From: Blumeriella jaapii
Taxonomy: Eukaryota > Ascomycota > Leotiomycetes > Helotiales > Drepanopezizaceae
Direction of reading: 5' to 3'
Length of the DNA: 64,000 nt
NCBI GenBank assembly: GCA_009599575.1
Contig: VWND01000003.1
Coordinates: 1,378,001-1,442,000, forward strand
The notes beneath the pieces were generated by a model. The model saw only the letters and a list, made by a program, of their open reading frames with translations. It did no database searches and was not told where the DNA came from. The first letter of the stretch is position 1, and each line of letters opens with the position of its first letter. Of this stretch, positions 12,217-22,929 are shown piece after piece. Made by a program: the position numbers and the translations under genes.

Positions 12217-14102
12217 GGATTTGTCCGCTGCTGAAAGGGGGAGGGGAGGGGAGGGAAGGGAGGAGGGTGAAGGATGCGAGTAAATGAATGACGGGTCGGT
12301 TAGCTAGCCGACGGAGAAGAGAAAGAGAAGCATGACATTAGGGAACAAGTCCCGTCTGGTGCTGGTGCTGGTGACAGCCGAACCCCGACCCTTCCTCCCA
12401 CTGTTGTTCTTTCTTGCTTTCTTTCTTGCTTTCTTGCTACTGCCGCTGAGAAGAAATCCGAGCTCTGGACACCCCAGACTTGCTTGCTTGCTTGCTCGCT
12501 CGTGAGAAAGAGAGACAATGGAGAGCCGCGAGCGTCCTCTCGGCTCGAGCCTTGGACGTGACGTGACGTGACGTGACGTGACGTTTTTTCGCGGGCTGGG
12601 TGTTGCCTGTGTGGATGAGAAATAACAAGGGGTAAGTAAGTAAGCAAGTAGGTAAGTAGGTAGGTGGGTAGGTAGGTAGGTAAGTAAGTAGGTAGGTAGG
12701 TAGGTAGGTAGGTAAGTAAGTAAGTAGGTAGGTAGGTAGGTAGGTAGGTAGGTAGGTAGGTAGGTAAGTAGGTAGGTAAGTAGGTAGGTAGGTAAGTAAG
12801 TAGGTAAGTAGGTAGGTAGGTAAGTAAGTAGGTAAGTAAGTAGTAGGTAAGTAGGTAAGTAGGTAAGTAGGTAGGTAAGTAGGTAAGTAGGTAAGTAAGT
12901 AAGTAGGTAAGTAGGTAAGTAAGTAAGTAGGTAGGTAAGTAGGTAAGGTAAGTAAGTAAGTAAACATACCTGCCTACCTACCTACCTGCCTACCTACCTA
13001 CCTTCTACCTACATACATACATACCTACCTACCCACCTACATACCTAACCACCTACATACCTAGGTACATACCTACCCACCTACCCATCCCACCACAGTA
13101 TCATCAATACGCGCTGCGCGCACATGTTGAGCAGCTGGAAGGACGTACGGTATGTACAGTACAGTATGGTACAGTACATTACAATGCAGTATGGTATGGT
13201 ATGGTATATACAGAATAAGTAGTGACAAAGGCGAGACAGGACAGGACAGAACAGGACAGGACAGGGGTGGTGAAGAAGAAGAAGAAGAAGAAAAGGAGGA
13301 GAAGAAGGAGGAGGAGGAATAGGAGGAGGAATAGAAGCCAAGAGCGCGCGTACGACAACGTGACAACGGGACGGGATATGACAGGACGGGACGGGATGGG
13401 ATGGGATGACGAGGACGAGGATGTCCCAGTTGAGACAGGAGAGGTACAGTATATACTGTATGTACATACTCGCTGTACAGTACTGCACTGCACTATACAT
13501 ACATACATATTGTGTATACTGTACATACTGTACTATACTGTATATACTACGAACGGGAGAGATCATGCCGGGACTGGGTAGGAGGGAAGGGCTTAGAAAA
13601 TGGGTATCTGCAAAGCGGGAAAAAGTCGATAGGATATGGAAGAGAGAGAGCTCTCGGCTATCTGCGACGGGGGCTTTGATTTGTCTTTTGGGGAGGGAGG
13701 AGGTGGTTTGGTTCGCTCGCTGATGGGAGCTGGCTTGTAGGTTGGTGTGTATGTTTTCTACAGTACATACAGTCTACAGTACATACAGTAGGATCCGAAG
13801 GCCCGGGAGCAATACCCGCTGGGCGTGGAGGGAGGGCCATTCCCCTTTGGCCGAGTGGGTTCGTCGTCTTGGTTGTGGGGATCTACAGTATATCTCCACC
13901 CATCCATCCACGTATGTATGCTTACCAAATGAAGATTCTTGTAAACAGCGAGGCTAGCCAGCCGCATTTTTCTCGGCGCATGTGCCACACCATCATCTGA
14001 ACGCCAGACGCCCGTCCGTGGTATCAAAAGTGCGCGCTATCGTACTTCCTCCCCATCTGTGTTTTTCTCAGCCCGAGAAGTGGCTTCACATGCGTGCATG
14101 GG
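12217..14102. other. Microsatellite-rich intergenic region
   Basis: No gene is supported in 1.9 kb. Visible repeats are TTGC/TTTC units at about 12410-12500, six GACGT units at 12555-12583, the large GTAG/CTAC block (separate entry), GGTAT and ACAGG units at about 13190-13265, a GAA/GGA tract at 13270-13340, and GTACAGTAC/TATACTG palindromes at 13440-13550 and 13755-13795. Open frames on either strand here are repeat translations (poly-Tyr/Leu/Pro/Thr, poly-Ser, poly-Arg) with no domain. Confidence 0.6.
12631..13085. repeat. GTAG/GTAA tetranucleotide array followed by inverted CTAC array
   Basis: From 12631 to about 12964 the plus strand is an imperfect tandem of GTAG and GTAA tetramers, roughly 80 units. 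It switches at about 12965 to CTAC/CCTA and CATA tetramers running to about 13085. The second block is essentially the reverse complement of the GTAG units, so the pair could fold into a large imperfect hairpin. Confidence 0.85.
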
Positions 14103-15033
14103 TCAATCCTTCCACCTATTCAAGAACCTTTCCATGTCGTCGGTGGGCATCGCAGCAGCAGCGCCCTGTTGCAATTCAGCGTTAGTTCTGTCTCTTCATG
14201 TTGAAAAAAAAACCCCCCGAGGAGAGATAACAGCGTACCGTATTCGGACGACTCAACACGCTAAAAGTGTTCGCTTGCGTAAGAGTCGTCACCTCCTTTG
14301 GGATCGGCAAGAACGTCTTCGCGAACTGCACCGCAGACGTAGGCCACAGAGGTTTCGTATTCGTCGCCGAGATCTTCGTCGGAGGGACCGGCTGCATCGG
14401 CGCGTATTTCGTCGGACCCGTCTGCATGTCGTACGGGATGGACCAGGGGTCTGCCAAGGGCCCTCCCGCCGCGGGCGGCGTTCCGGCGTCCCCTACGACC
14501 GTGTTCACCGTGGCTGGACCCGCAGTGCCCGTGATGAGCTTGTTGTTCGCAGCGATCTCGGGAGCGAAGGTGCCCGTCATGCCTGTCAATGCGAAGCGGT
14601 TCGAGTAGTTCCACACGGTCCCGCCCGCTGCCGCGACGGAGAGCATGCCTAGGAAGCTGCGAGGTGTCAGAGCGGTTCTGCGGCCCACAGCAGGACGGCG
14701 TCGCGTTCCTTACTAGACGTTCTGGGGCTGGCCCGCTGCTGCCATGCCTCCTGTGCCCGCTGGGACGGTGACCCTGACGGTGTTGCCCGCGGCGAAAGTT
14801 GCCGTCGAGAGTTGCAAGAGTTGCGCCGGGGCGGCGTTCGAGCCGGAGAAGAGGAACAGCGTGTATGAGGTGAGGTCGACCAGCGCGGGCGCGTCCCCCG
14901 AGTCGGCCCAGGTCACTGCCAGTGCGGTGCCGGCTGGAATCGAAGCTCCAGCGGCTGGCGCTGTGAACTTAACGTCCCCCGCTGCCCAGGAGGCAGCAGA
15001 TGCCAGGAGGAAGAGGGGGTTCGAGAGGCGCAT
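14103..15033 (-). CDS. Kre9/Knh1-family secreted cell-wall protein
   Basis: The predicted exons on the minus strand are 15033-14714, 14656-14239 and 14165-14103, giving 266 aa; introns are 57 and 73 nt and GT-AG. The start at 15033 gives a clean signal peptide (hydrophobic LFLLASAASWAAG, cleavage probably near residue 19). Next comes the Kre9/Knh1 N-terminal Ig-like module (DVKFTAPAAGASIPAGTALAV through FLFSGSN), then VYFLGMLSVAAAGGTVWNYS and a C-terminal Kre9 segment (YDMQTGPTKYAPMQPVPPTK, then LPIPKEVTTLT). The last exon closes with PTDDMERFLNRWKD, the usual end of fungal members. The family is needed for beta-1,6-glucan assembly at the cell surface. No GPI signal is apparent. It is divergently arranged with the cystathionine beta-synthase gene, sharing a 491-bp promoter region. 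Confidence 0.9.
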
Positions 15034-15268
15034 CGCAGGTTTCGTGTATGTGGGCGGCCGGGCACACAAGCGAGTGAACGTGTGGCCGGCGAGATGCGGT
15101 GCAATGGTGAGAGTTGGTAGGAGATTGGGGGGCTGGTGGTGTATGAAGTATTGAAGGGTTCACAACATGGAATTTCGAGGACGGGGATCTCATCTACGTC
15201 TTGGCGGGAAAAGCTTGGTGTACTTGGCATTCTTGGCTTTTTACCAAGCTTTGCTTGATTATGCACTT

Positions 15269-15293
15269 GCATCACATGGACTTCACGTGATGC
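15269..15293. promoter_or_regulatory. Palindromic E-box (TCACGTGA) in the CBS promoter
   Basis: TCACGTGA at 15283-15290 contains the CACGTG core bound by Cbf1/CDEI-type bHLH factors. It forms the right half of a 7-bp inverted repeat, GCATCAC (15269-15275) and GTGATGC (15287-15293). It lies about 235 bp upstream of the cystathionine beta-synthase ATG and about 250 bp from the divergent Kre9-like ATG. In yeast Cbf1 with Met4 controls sulfur amino acid genes, so a role here is plausible but inferred. Confidence 0.5.
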
Positions 15294-15524
15294 AGAGCCC
15301 CACCTCAACGAGACCCCGCCGCTTATTCGCGGCTTTTACCGGCTGGTCCGAATTCTCAATCCTCCCTCATCCTCCCTGTCCCTGTCATCCTCCCCGTTAC
15401 AGAATTCCAGAATCACGCCTTGTTCCCGACACATTGCCTCAACCCAACTCCGCAACTATTTCAGCAGGAATTTCTGTCTCCCTCCATCCTCTCCCTTCAT
15501 TCACTATCCTCCACACCAGCAATC

Positions 15525-17185
15525 ATGTCGAACAAATCCTCACCTGTCGTGCAACGAGCGAAGGCGCTGAGCGCCACCGAGCTCATCGGCAACACGCCCC
15601 TCGTCCGTCTGAACAAGATCCCCCAAAGTCTGGGAATCGAGGCCGAAGTCTATGCAAAGGTCGAGCTGTTCAATGCAGGGGGGAGCGTCAAGGACCGTAT
15701 CGCGCTGCGCATGATCGAGGAGGCGGAGAAATCAGGGAGAATCAAGCCGGGAGACACTCTGATTGAGCCGACCAGTGGGAACACGTAGGTGTGATCCCGC
15801 GGAGACTCGAGCGTGCACTAATGGAGAACAGAGGCATCGGTCTTGCACTTGTCGGGGCGATCAAGGGATACAAAGTCATCATCACCCTGCCGGAGAAGAT
15901 GTCCTCCGAGAAAGTTGCGGTCCTCCGCGCACTGGGCGCGACCATCATCCGTACCCCAACTCAAGCCGCTTTCGATTCTCCCGAATCCCATATTGGTGTA
16001 GCCAACCGGCTGGAGAAAGAGATTCCCAATTCGCACATCCTGAACCAGTACACGAACCAGGACAACCCGTTGGCCCACGAGCACGGAACTGCTGAGGAGA
16101 TCTGGTCTCAGACCGAGGGAAAGATTACAGCTATCGTGGCAGGAGCGGGGACGGGGGGGACGATCACTGGCCTGGCGAAAGGATTGCGAAAACATAACAA
16201 GGAGATCAAGGTCATTGCTGCCGATCCATTCGGTTCTATCCTGGCGTTGCCGGAATCACTAAACCAGGAGCACGCGAATGAATCATACAAGGTTGAGGGA
16301 ATTGGCTACGACTTCATTCCGGACGTTCTCAACCGGGAGGAGGTCGATGTTTGGTACAAGACCGACGACCGGGAGTCCTTCGCCTACGCGCGAAGACTCA
16401 TTGCCGAGGAAGGGCTGCTGGTGGGCGGTAGCAGTGGAAGTGCCATCGCCGCAATGGTTAAGGGTGTCAAAGAACTGGGTCTTGGCAAGGGAGATACGAT
16501 TGTTGTCGTCTTGCCAGACAGTATCAGAAGCTACCTGAGCAAATTCGCAGACGACGATTGGTTGGCAGCAAACGACCTGCTTCCACCCAGCCCTCCTACA
16601 ACTTCGCCTCCGTCGCCCGTCCTCGTGTCTTCTTCGGCCCACAAGGATCCTTACCACGGCGCGACCATCAAGTCCCTCAGGCTCAAGCCTGTGACCACCG
16701 TCCTGGCCAACACCCCCTGTTCAGAAGCCGTAGAAACCATGAGAGAGAAGGGCTTCGACCAACTCCCCGTTCTCGCCCCAACAGGCGGTAAACTGGTTGG
16801 TCTCGTCACACTCGGCAACCTACTCAGTTGGATCAGTCGCGGCCGTGCGACCGGAAAGTCGCCCGTTTCCGAGGTCATGTTCGACTTCTCCTCTATCCCC
16901 GAAGTGGTCACCGATCCGAAAGACATTTCTCGTCTTTCCGAAGCCCCAAAAACCAACGGTATCGAAGAAAGCGCCCACGGAAAGAAGCAGACGACGCCAA
17001 AGAGGAAGTTTGTGGAGATCACAATCGATACGCCACTTTCCGCGCTCAGTAGATTCTTTGAGTGGAATAGTGCTGCAGTTGTGACGGAGAAGGCCGAGGG
17101 GAAGGATGGGGGCTTGTCGAAGCCGGTTGCGGTTGTTACGAAGGTCGATTTGTTGAGCTGGATGGTTAAGCAGCATTCTATTTAG
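15525..17185 (+). CDS. cys4: Cystathionine beta-synthase
   Basis: Two exons, 15525-15784 and 15832-17185, give 537 aa; the 47-nt intron has a CACTAAT branch point. The enzyme condenses serine and homocysteine to cystathionine with PLP in the transsulfuration route. The N-terminal fold-II PLP domain shows [12 protein letters not shown], the PLP lysine K56 in NAGGSVKDR, the EPTSGNTGIGLA loop, [10 protein letters not shown] phosphate-binding glycines and GGSSGSA. From about residue 366 to the end lies a CBS-domain pair ([30 protein letters not shown], ending [10 protein letters not shown]). No N-terminal heme-binding extension is present, as in other fungi. The length is close to the roughly 507 aa yeast enzyme, with a loose linker at about 345-365. 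An E-box palindrome lies upstream. Confidence 0.96.
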
Positions 17186-17511
17186 ACTTGATTTGCAACG
17201 TTAGCATTTCCGAGGCGTTAGGTACCTTATGTGAGGGCAATCTTTAGGGCAGGTAGACTCAACACATACCTCAGACGGAGTTTGCATACAGGGATGTCGC
17301 GAGCACTCGGGCGCTTCCTCATAGAGGATAAACGCATGAAAGCTTTGAGCGTCTGCCAGTCTGTCAAAGCGACCTTTTCCAGTCCAGATGGTCTCTTTAG
17401 TGCAATGTCATTGAACAGCACTGGGTGATTGTTTACATCGCAAGTGCTTTAGCGAGAGATTCCCTCGTCTGTACGTTTCTGAAGTGAACTGATTCAAGTA
17501 TCTGCTTCCAC
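17186..17511. other. Convergent 3' intergenic region
   Basis: 326 bp lie between the stop codons of the cystathionine beta-synthase (+) and SRP receptor beta (-) genes. It presumably holds both 3' UTRs. No gene, structured RNA or strong repeat is recognisable. Confidence 0.5.
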
Positions 17512-18442
17512 TTACAATCTCTCCGAGATCCAGCTCCACCACTTATCCACCACTGGCCCATCCGTCCCCTCCACATTTCCCTCCGCGACCTCGACGTACA
17601 CGTCAAACTCCTCCATCTGGACGAACTTGAAGTCTTTACTTCCCATCTCGCCCACCCAATCATCCTTCTCCTCATCCTCCATCCCGATGCCCGAGTCCAA
17701 CAAGCCTTTACTCCTGCTAACCCTGACCTTCGCAATCTCGCTCTCCAACACGCTCTTCACCAGCGCCACGGGCAGCGCCGTAAACAAGTCCGTCTTGTTC
17801 GCCGCGATCAAGACGTGCATCTCCTTCACCTTGCCGCCTTTCACACCGCTCCGCTTCTGCAGCAACAGCAGCACATCGTAAAGATAGTCGGCCGTCTGAC
17901 GCAGCTCCTCGTCGCCGGCGCTCAGCGCGGCCGCGTCGACGACGAAGATGAGCCCTCGGAGGTTCTGCGGATCGGTGATGGATTCCACCGCGTGGTGGCG
18001 CAGCTTGCCGTGCCCGGGCGTGTCGACGAGCAGGAACTTCTTGTGCGCGAGGGAGGAAGGGTCGTTAGAGGAGCGGTAGGCGTCAGTTGCTGCTTTGGTG
18101 CCGACGGGGAGGTGGCATTCCACGGCGATGGGGGTCTGGGACGTGTGGGTGCTGGCGTTCGCGCCGCGTTCGAACTGGGTGGCATCAGCATGCTGCTCTG
18201 CACGGCGGTTGAAGCAGAAGGGCGTTGGGATAGAGACATACCAATGTCAGAAGGGAGGTTTTCCCCGAACCGCTGGGCCCGAGGAGGAGGATCGAAGGGA
18301 GTGTGACGAGGCCACTGGCGCGGAAGACGACAGAGTGGAGGAAGATGGGGATCGAGACGGCGACAAGGATGGCGATGAGGAGGCCGAGGGGAGAGGGACT
18401 CAAGAGCACATGCGCCCAGTCTTGTATCGTGGACGCCGACAT
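17512..18442 (-). CDS. srp102: Signal recognition particle receptor subunit beta
   Basis: Two minus-strand exons, 18442-18242 and 18174-17512, give 287 aa; the 67-nt intron sits just after the P-loop. SR-beta anchors the SRP receptor to the ER membrane and is a GTPase. A single membrane segment covers residues 19-40. G1 is GPSGSGKTS (55-63), G3 is DTPGH (118-122), and G4 is NKTD (193-196) following VLIAA. The C-terminus ends WWSWISERL, as expected of fungal members. It is head-to-head with the palmitoyltransferase gene (321 bp between start codons). The stop codon overlaps a GTAAGT-like sequence, but the family C-terminus is complete without a further exon. Confidence 0.93.
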
Positions 18443-18763
18443 GATCTATCTATCTTCGAGCGTCATTGGGGTCGCGAGTCTGAAAATCCACGATTGATTG
18501 ATATGCGTCGACGGCGAGACATCTGAGCCTCGCCCTAGTCACCAAAGCTTGTTTGCCGACAGAAGCTTGGCATGGCTTCAGCCTCGTAGTTTTCCCCAAA
18601 TCCAAATCTCCTCGGGACATCCTCACTCGCTCTTGTATCTGTACATCTTCACATTCGAATCCAGCGAGCATCATTGTGTTATGCCATCACCCAGCCATCT
18701 TCCTCTGTCCGCCAGCAGCCACGACGTGAGCTTCCCTCCGCACTTGCCGCATGCCCTTCGGCC
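18443..18763. promoter_or_regulatory. Divergent promoter region, SR-beta / palmitoyltransferase
   Basis: 321 bp separate the two divergent start codons. Two AAGCTTG direct motifs occur near 18545 and 18563. No specific factor site is convincing. An in-frame upstream codon at 18674 could extend the palmitoyltransferase by 30 residues, so part of this stretch might be coding. Confidence 0.45.
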
Positions 18764-21238
18764 ATGTCTGGCCGTGATCCAGAGTCGACAAAATTCCCAC
18801 CCGCAGCGCCAATACAGAACAACTCGGTCATGATTCCGAACGGAAATGCGAAAGCGGCCGTCGTGGCGCCGAAGCTGAGCGATGATGATCATGTCGAGAT
18901 GTCGGACATGCTCCCCTCGGGCCCGGAGTACGACCCCGAGGAGGACATCATGCAGCTGGCGCGGCTCGGGGACATACAGGGCATCGAGAAGCTGTTTGAG
19001 AGTGGGAAGTTTGCACCTACGTATTGCGACGAGGAAGGCATTTCGCCTTTGCATGTGCGTATCTGTCGTGGAGGCCCTTGAGATGGAGACAGCGCGCTAA
19101 CTCGATTTGCCAGTGGGCCGCAATCAACAACCAATATGCGATGTGTCGGTTTTTAATCGAAGCCGGAGCGGACGTCAATAAGAAGGGAGGGGACTCGGTG
19201 GCCACGCCGGTGATGTGGGCAGCGCAACGGTGCAATTACTACACGGTGCATCTCTTGCTCGAGCTCGGCGCGGATCCGCTCATTGCAGATGTTCAGGGCT
19301 ACAACATTCTCCACCTGGCCACCTTTGAGGGGAACATTCTCCAGCTGGTCCTACTGCTGCACCAGAATACCAATGTTGATATACCGGACAGCCATGGCCA
19401 CACTTGTCTGATGTGGGCGGCGTACAAGGGATTCCCAGCTTGTGTAGACCTCTTCCTCAGGTGGGGCGCAGATGTACACGCGGTAGACGAAACGGGCTTC
19501 ACATCGCTGCATTGGGCGCTCGTGAAGGGTTCCCAGGGCTGTATTCAGAGGCTGATTGAATATGGCTCGGATCGCTTTGCCGAGACGTCGACCGGGAAGA
19601 CACCCGCTATTACCGCAGAGGAGATGAAGACGGAGGCGATATGGCATCGGGCTTTGAAAGAGTGCGGCTACGATGAGGATGGGATGCCCAGAAGTCTCGA
19701 GTTTCCACTGTCTTCTTGGCTGCTGAAAGATAAGCGGGGATTCATGAACAGATTCTTCTTTTTCTGGCCGTGGTTGATGATTTGGATCATGATTATGATT
19801 TCTAGTCATATGGTGGTGTTTGCAGGTGTGCCAATCGCACTACTTGCAGGCTACTCGCTGCAGTGGGTAGCGACGCAGCTGTTGGAGCACGCTCCATCCG
19901 ACATGAGGAGCATACACAAAACGGTATGGTCCATGAATCCCTGGGAAGAATCGAGTTGATGAAGTAGCCCTGGCTGGCAGGTATATTCGCAGGGACGCTG
20001 TTCTGGGTAGGACTTAGTTGGCTGTTTCGTATTCTTCCAGGTCAGGAAACCCCAGGCCCCTGAGAATCCTCGCTTACCAGTCTCAGTGACCTTTTCGTCA
20101 ATGCCGGTCAGCAACATCGCTTTTGGAATGATGTACGGCCTATGCGGCTACTTCTATTCCTGCACGATGTTCTACGAGCCTGGGTTTGTCCCCAAATTGG
20201 GCGGTCTCACGCAGCAAAAAGCTGTTATTTATGAACTGCTGGCGTTGTGGAAGTTCGATGAGACCAATTTCTGCGTGCCGTGCATGGTTCGGCAGCCACT
20301 GCGAAGCAAGCACTGCAAGAGATGCAACCGATGTGTGGCAAAACATGACCAGTAAGTTCTGGTCTCTAGCAAGGACGTCTGCGCTCGCTAAAGGGTTTCT
20401 TTCCAGCCATTGTCCGTGGGTGTACAACTGTATTGGTATCAACAATCACCGTCACTTCTTCCTGTACCTAGTCACCCTAGAAGCCGGACTTGCGTTCCTG
20501 GTCAGAATAACACTCGGGTGTATGTGTTCCCTCGTGTTCATGTCAAATGACGATACTCACAAACAGGCAGACTTCACAATCATCTCTCCCGACTCAAGCC
20601 CAACCTGCAACATCCTCGCTGAACCTCTCTGCCGCGTTGTCAACTCGGACCCTTACACCCTCGTGCTCATGACATGGGGCGTCCTACAGCTCACCTGGGT
20701 GACGATGCTTTTGTTTGTGCAACTCATTCAAATCTCGCGTGCCATGACAACCTGGGAGAACATGAAGGGGGCGGACTATGGGCACTCCAGCGCCGCCTCG
20801 GAAGCCATCACCTCCGCCCTCACGACCGGCACAACGTCGCGCGCTGGCGCTCAAATCGGCAGCCCCGGTTTTGGACCGGATCCGGCACTCCCGGCTGCCC
20901 ACGGCCCCCACGGCCACCGCCACCACAAGACTGGATGCTTCGCACAGTGGAAGAAGATCCTCGGGGTCGACACTTTCGTCGAGACGGCGCTGGACTACAA
21001 GGCGGGCAAGAACACGCGGCGGAACCGCAATCCCTTCTCTAGCGGGTGCGTGGGCAACTGCAAGGATTTCTGGTGCGACCCGGCGCCGGTGTTCGGGCGG
21101 CGGGAGAATGGCGCGGCGATGTTGGGTGGGCAGGTGGTGGATTACACGGCGATGTACGAGACGCCGCGGCTGGTGATGGGTGCGAGGCGGCGCGGGGCGG
21201 CGCAGTACGAGAGCGTGCCGAGCGAGGAGGGTGTATAG
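18764..21238 (+). CDS. akr1: Ankyrin-repeat DHHC palmitoyltransferase (Akr1/HIP14 type)
   Basis: The predicted exons are 18764-19054, 19114-19923, 19968-20040, 20081-20351 and 20407-21238, giving 758 aa; introns are 40-59 nt. The enzyme S-acylates cysteines of cytosolic-face proteins at Golgi or endosomal membranes. Residues about 55-310 hold five to six ankyrin repeats (for example [42 protein letters not shown]). Hydrophobic segments follow from about 335 ([20 protein letters not shown]). The cysteine-rich domain has [21 protein letters not shown] and the catalytic D481-H482-H483-C484, with intron 4 splitting codon 482. Two further membrane segments follow, with [16 protein letters not shown] near the end, then a Gly/His-rich tail. 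I chose the ATG at 18764 (context GCCATGT); an in-frame upstream alternative is at 18674. It is the last gene before the satellite and transposon block. Confidence 0.93.
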
Positions 21239-21850
21239 GTACTGTAGACAGGAGAGATTGGTACATAAAGTAGGTACATGAATATACATGTCTTTGCGAG
21301 CCGATGACGGGCGCGAGGAGGTTCGGAGCCGAGCGAGGGGGAGGGGAGACAAGAAGATGACGAAGTGGATAGGCACCTAGTGTACACTACTGTACGGTAG
21401 ATAGGGTACCAAATGTGTTTACGGGCGAGGGGGAGGGGGGGGGGTTTCATGGGTGGGAATGAGCACGAGGTTAATAATAATAATGGTTGTTCTCATCTCC
21501 TCACATCTCATCTTGAAGGAGTGGTGTACAGTATGTGTTATACAGTGGAATTAGTGGATGTAAGTGGATGATGCGTGAGTCTGGAGTATTGTACAGCACT
21601 GTACAGCACTGTACAGCCCATGAAATCACGTACCAACGCGCAAGTGCACGTTGGGATTTCACAGTGGCCTGGAGGCAGCGTCGGTCGAGTCTTGTTTGCG
21701 ATTATGGCTAAGACTGGGATTGGGATCTGTGGGATTCACTGTACTGTACTGTACTGTACTGTGCATCTGGGATGAGGGAGCGAGTTTGTGCCGGTACTTG
21801 CTTGCCTGTGCTGGAAGCGCAGTATCCGATAACCAGGCAAAGCGCGTTTT
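21239..21850. other. Transition zone between gene-rich DNA and satellite
   Basis: It holds the 3' flank of the palmitoyltransferase, then repeats such as a G-run near 21430-21445, TAATAA units near 21470, GTACAGCACT units at about 21590-21620 and (CTGTA)n at about 21738-21760. No gene is seen. Base composition is still GC-balanced, unlike the transposon block. Confidence 0.5.
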
Positions 21851-22632
21851 GAATAAGTCAGTAAGCCAGTAAGTCGGCAAATTAGTAGATCGGTAAATCG
21901 GTAAGTCAGTAAATCAGTAAGTCAGTAAATCGGTAAGTCAGTAAATCAGTAAGTCAGTAAGTTAGTAAATCAGTAAGTCAGTAAGTCAGTAAGTCAGTAA
22001 ATCAGTAAATCAGTAAGTCAGTAAGTCAGTAAATCAGTAAATTAATAAGTCAGTAAGTCAGTAAATTAATAAGTCAGTAAATCAGTAAATTAGTAAGCCA
22101 GTAAGTCAGTAAGTTAGTAAGTCAGTAAGTCAGTAAGTCAGTAAGTTAGTAAGTCAGTAAGTCAGTAAGTCAGTAAGTCAGTAAGTCAGTAAGTCAGTAA
22201 ATCAGTAAATCAGTAAATCAGTAAGTCAGTAAATTAGTAAATCAGTAAATCAGTAAATTAGTAAGCCAGTAAGTCAGTAAATTAGTAAGTCAGTAAGTCA
22301 GTAAGTCAGTAAGTCAGTAAGTCAGTAAATTAATAAGCTAGTAAGTCAGTAAGTTAGTAAGTCAGTAAGCCAGTAAATCAGTAAATTAGTAAATTAGTAA
22401 ATTAGTAAATTAATATATTGGTAAATCAGTAAATTAGTAAGTCAGTAAAATAATAAGTTAGTAAATCAATAGGTTAGTAAATCAGTAAATTAGTAAGTTA
22501 GTAAATCAGTAAATCAGTAAGTTAGTAAATCAGTAAATTAATAAGCCAGTAAATCAGTAAATTAATAAGCCAGTAAACCAGTAAGTCAGTAAATCAGTAA
22601 GTTAGTAAATCAGTAAGTCAGTAAGTCAGTAA
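21851..22632. repeat. 8-bp satellite array, left block
   Basis: About 97 units of an octamer, consensus GTAAGTCA, with variants GTAAATCA, GTAAATTA, GTAAGTTA and GTAAGCCA. The variants are mostly transitions. The array begins gradually at about 21851 (AATAAGTCAGTAAGCCAG) and is cut at 22632 by LTR element A1, whose 5-bp target duplication AGTAA (22628-22632) is part of the repeat. Confidence 0.95.
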
Positions 22633-22929
22633 TATGACGATTCACTTTGTTGCCACCTTTCGTGTCATCCCAGCAACTACGTATAGCTGCAAGCTTCCTA
22701 GCAACTACGTATAGATGCAAGCTTTTTGGTCTTTTGATAAATCTTTCTATCAACTGTGGAAACTATTTATGTATATAAGGCTTTTTTCTTTTAGCAACTT
22801 CTGCTTTTTGCAATTGTTGATTTTAAGTAAATATTTTTGTTACAAAATTAAAAGCTCGTTTTTTATATTATATAAATACGGCGACCAGTTAACTGATCTT
22901 TTAGCTTTTCGATTAATTAAATCGTTATA
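22633..22929 (+). repeat. A1 5' LTR
   Basis: The LTR starts TATGACGATT (TGTGACGATT before mutation) and ends ATCGTTATA (from ATCGTCACA). A TATA-like TATATAAGG lies midway. The motif AGCAACTACGTATAG-TGCAAGCTT is present twice in tandem, making this the 297-bp LTR form. Confidence 0.93.

Noticed and set aside
12437..12967. A 176-codon minus-strand frame made of Tyr-Leu-Pro-Thr repeats
   Set aside because: It is a direct translation of the GTAG tetranucleotide array; no gene context.
14267..14608. Plus-strand frames over the Kre9-like gene
   Set aside because: They are shadows; the minus-strand spliced product matches the family from signal peptide to C-terminus.
17490..17520. Possible extra 3' exon of SR-beta, because GTAAGT overlaps its stop codon
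   Set aside because: The protein already ends with the typical WWSWISERL C-terminus; no following exon is recognisable.
20518..20566. Intron-like GT...AG segment of 49 nt in the last exon of the palmitoyltransferase
   Set aside because: Removing it breaks the frame, while reading through gives a continuous protein with the expected SPxCNIL loop and QLTWVTMLL membrane segment.
21851..22632. Functional 5' splice sites, since the octamer contains GTAAGT
   Set aside because: The match is a by-product of the repeat consensus; no coding frames flank it.
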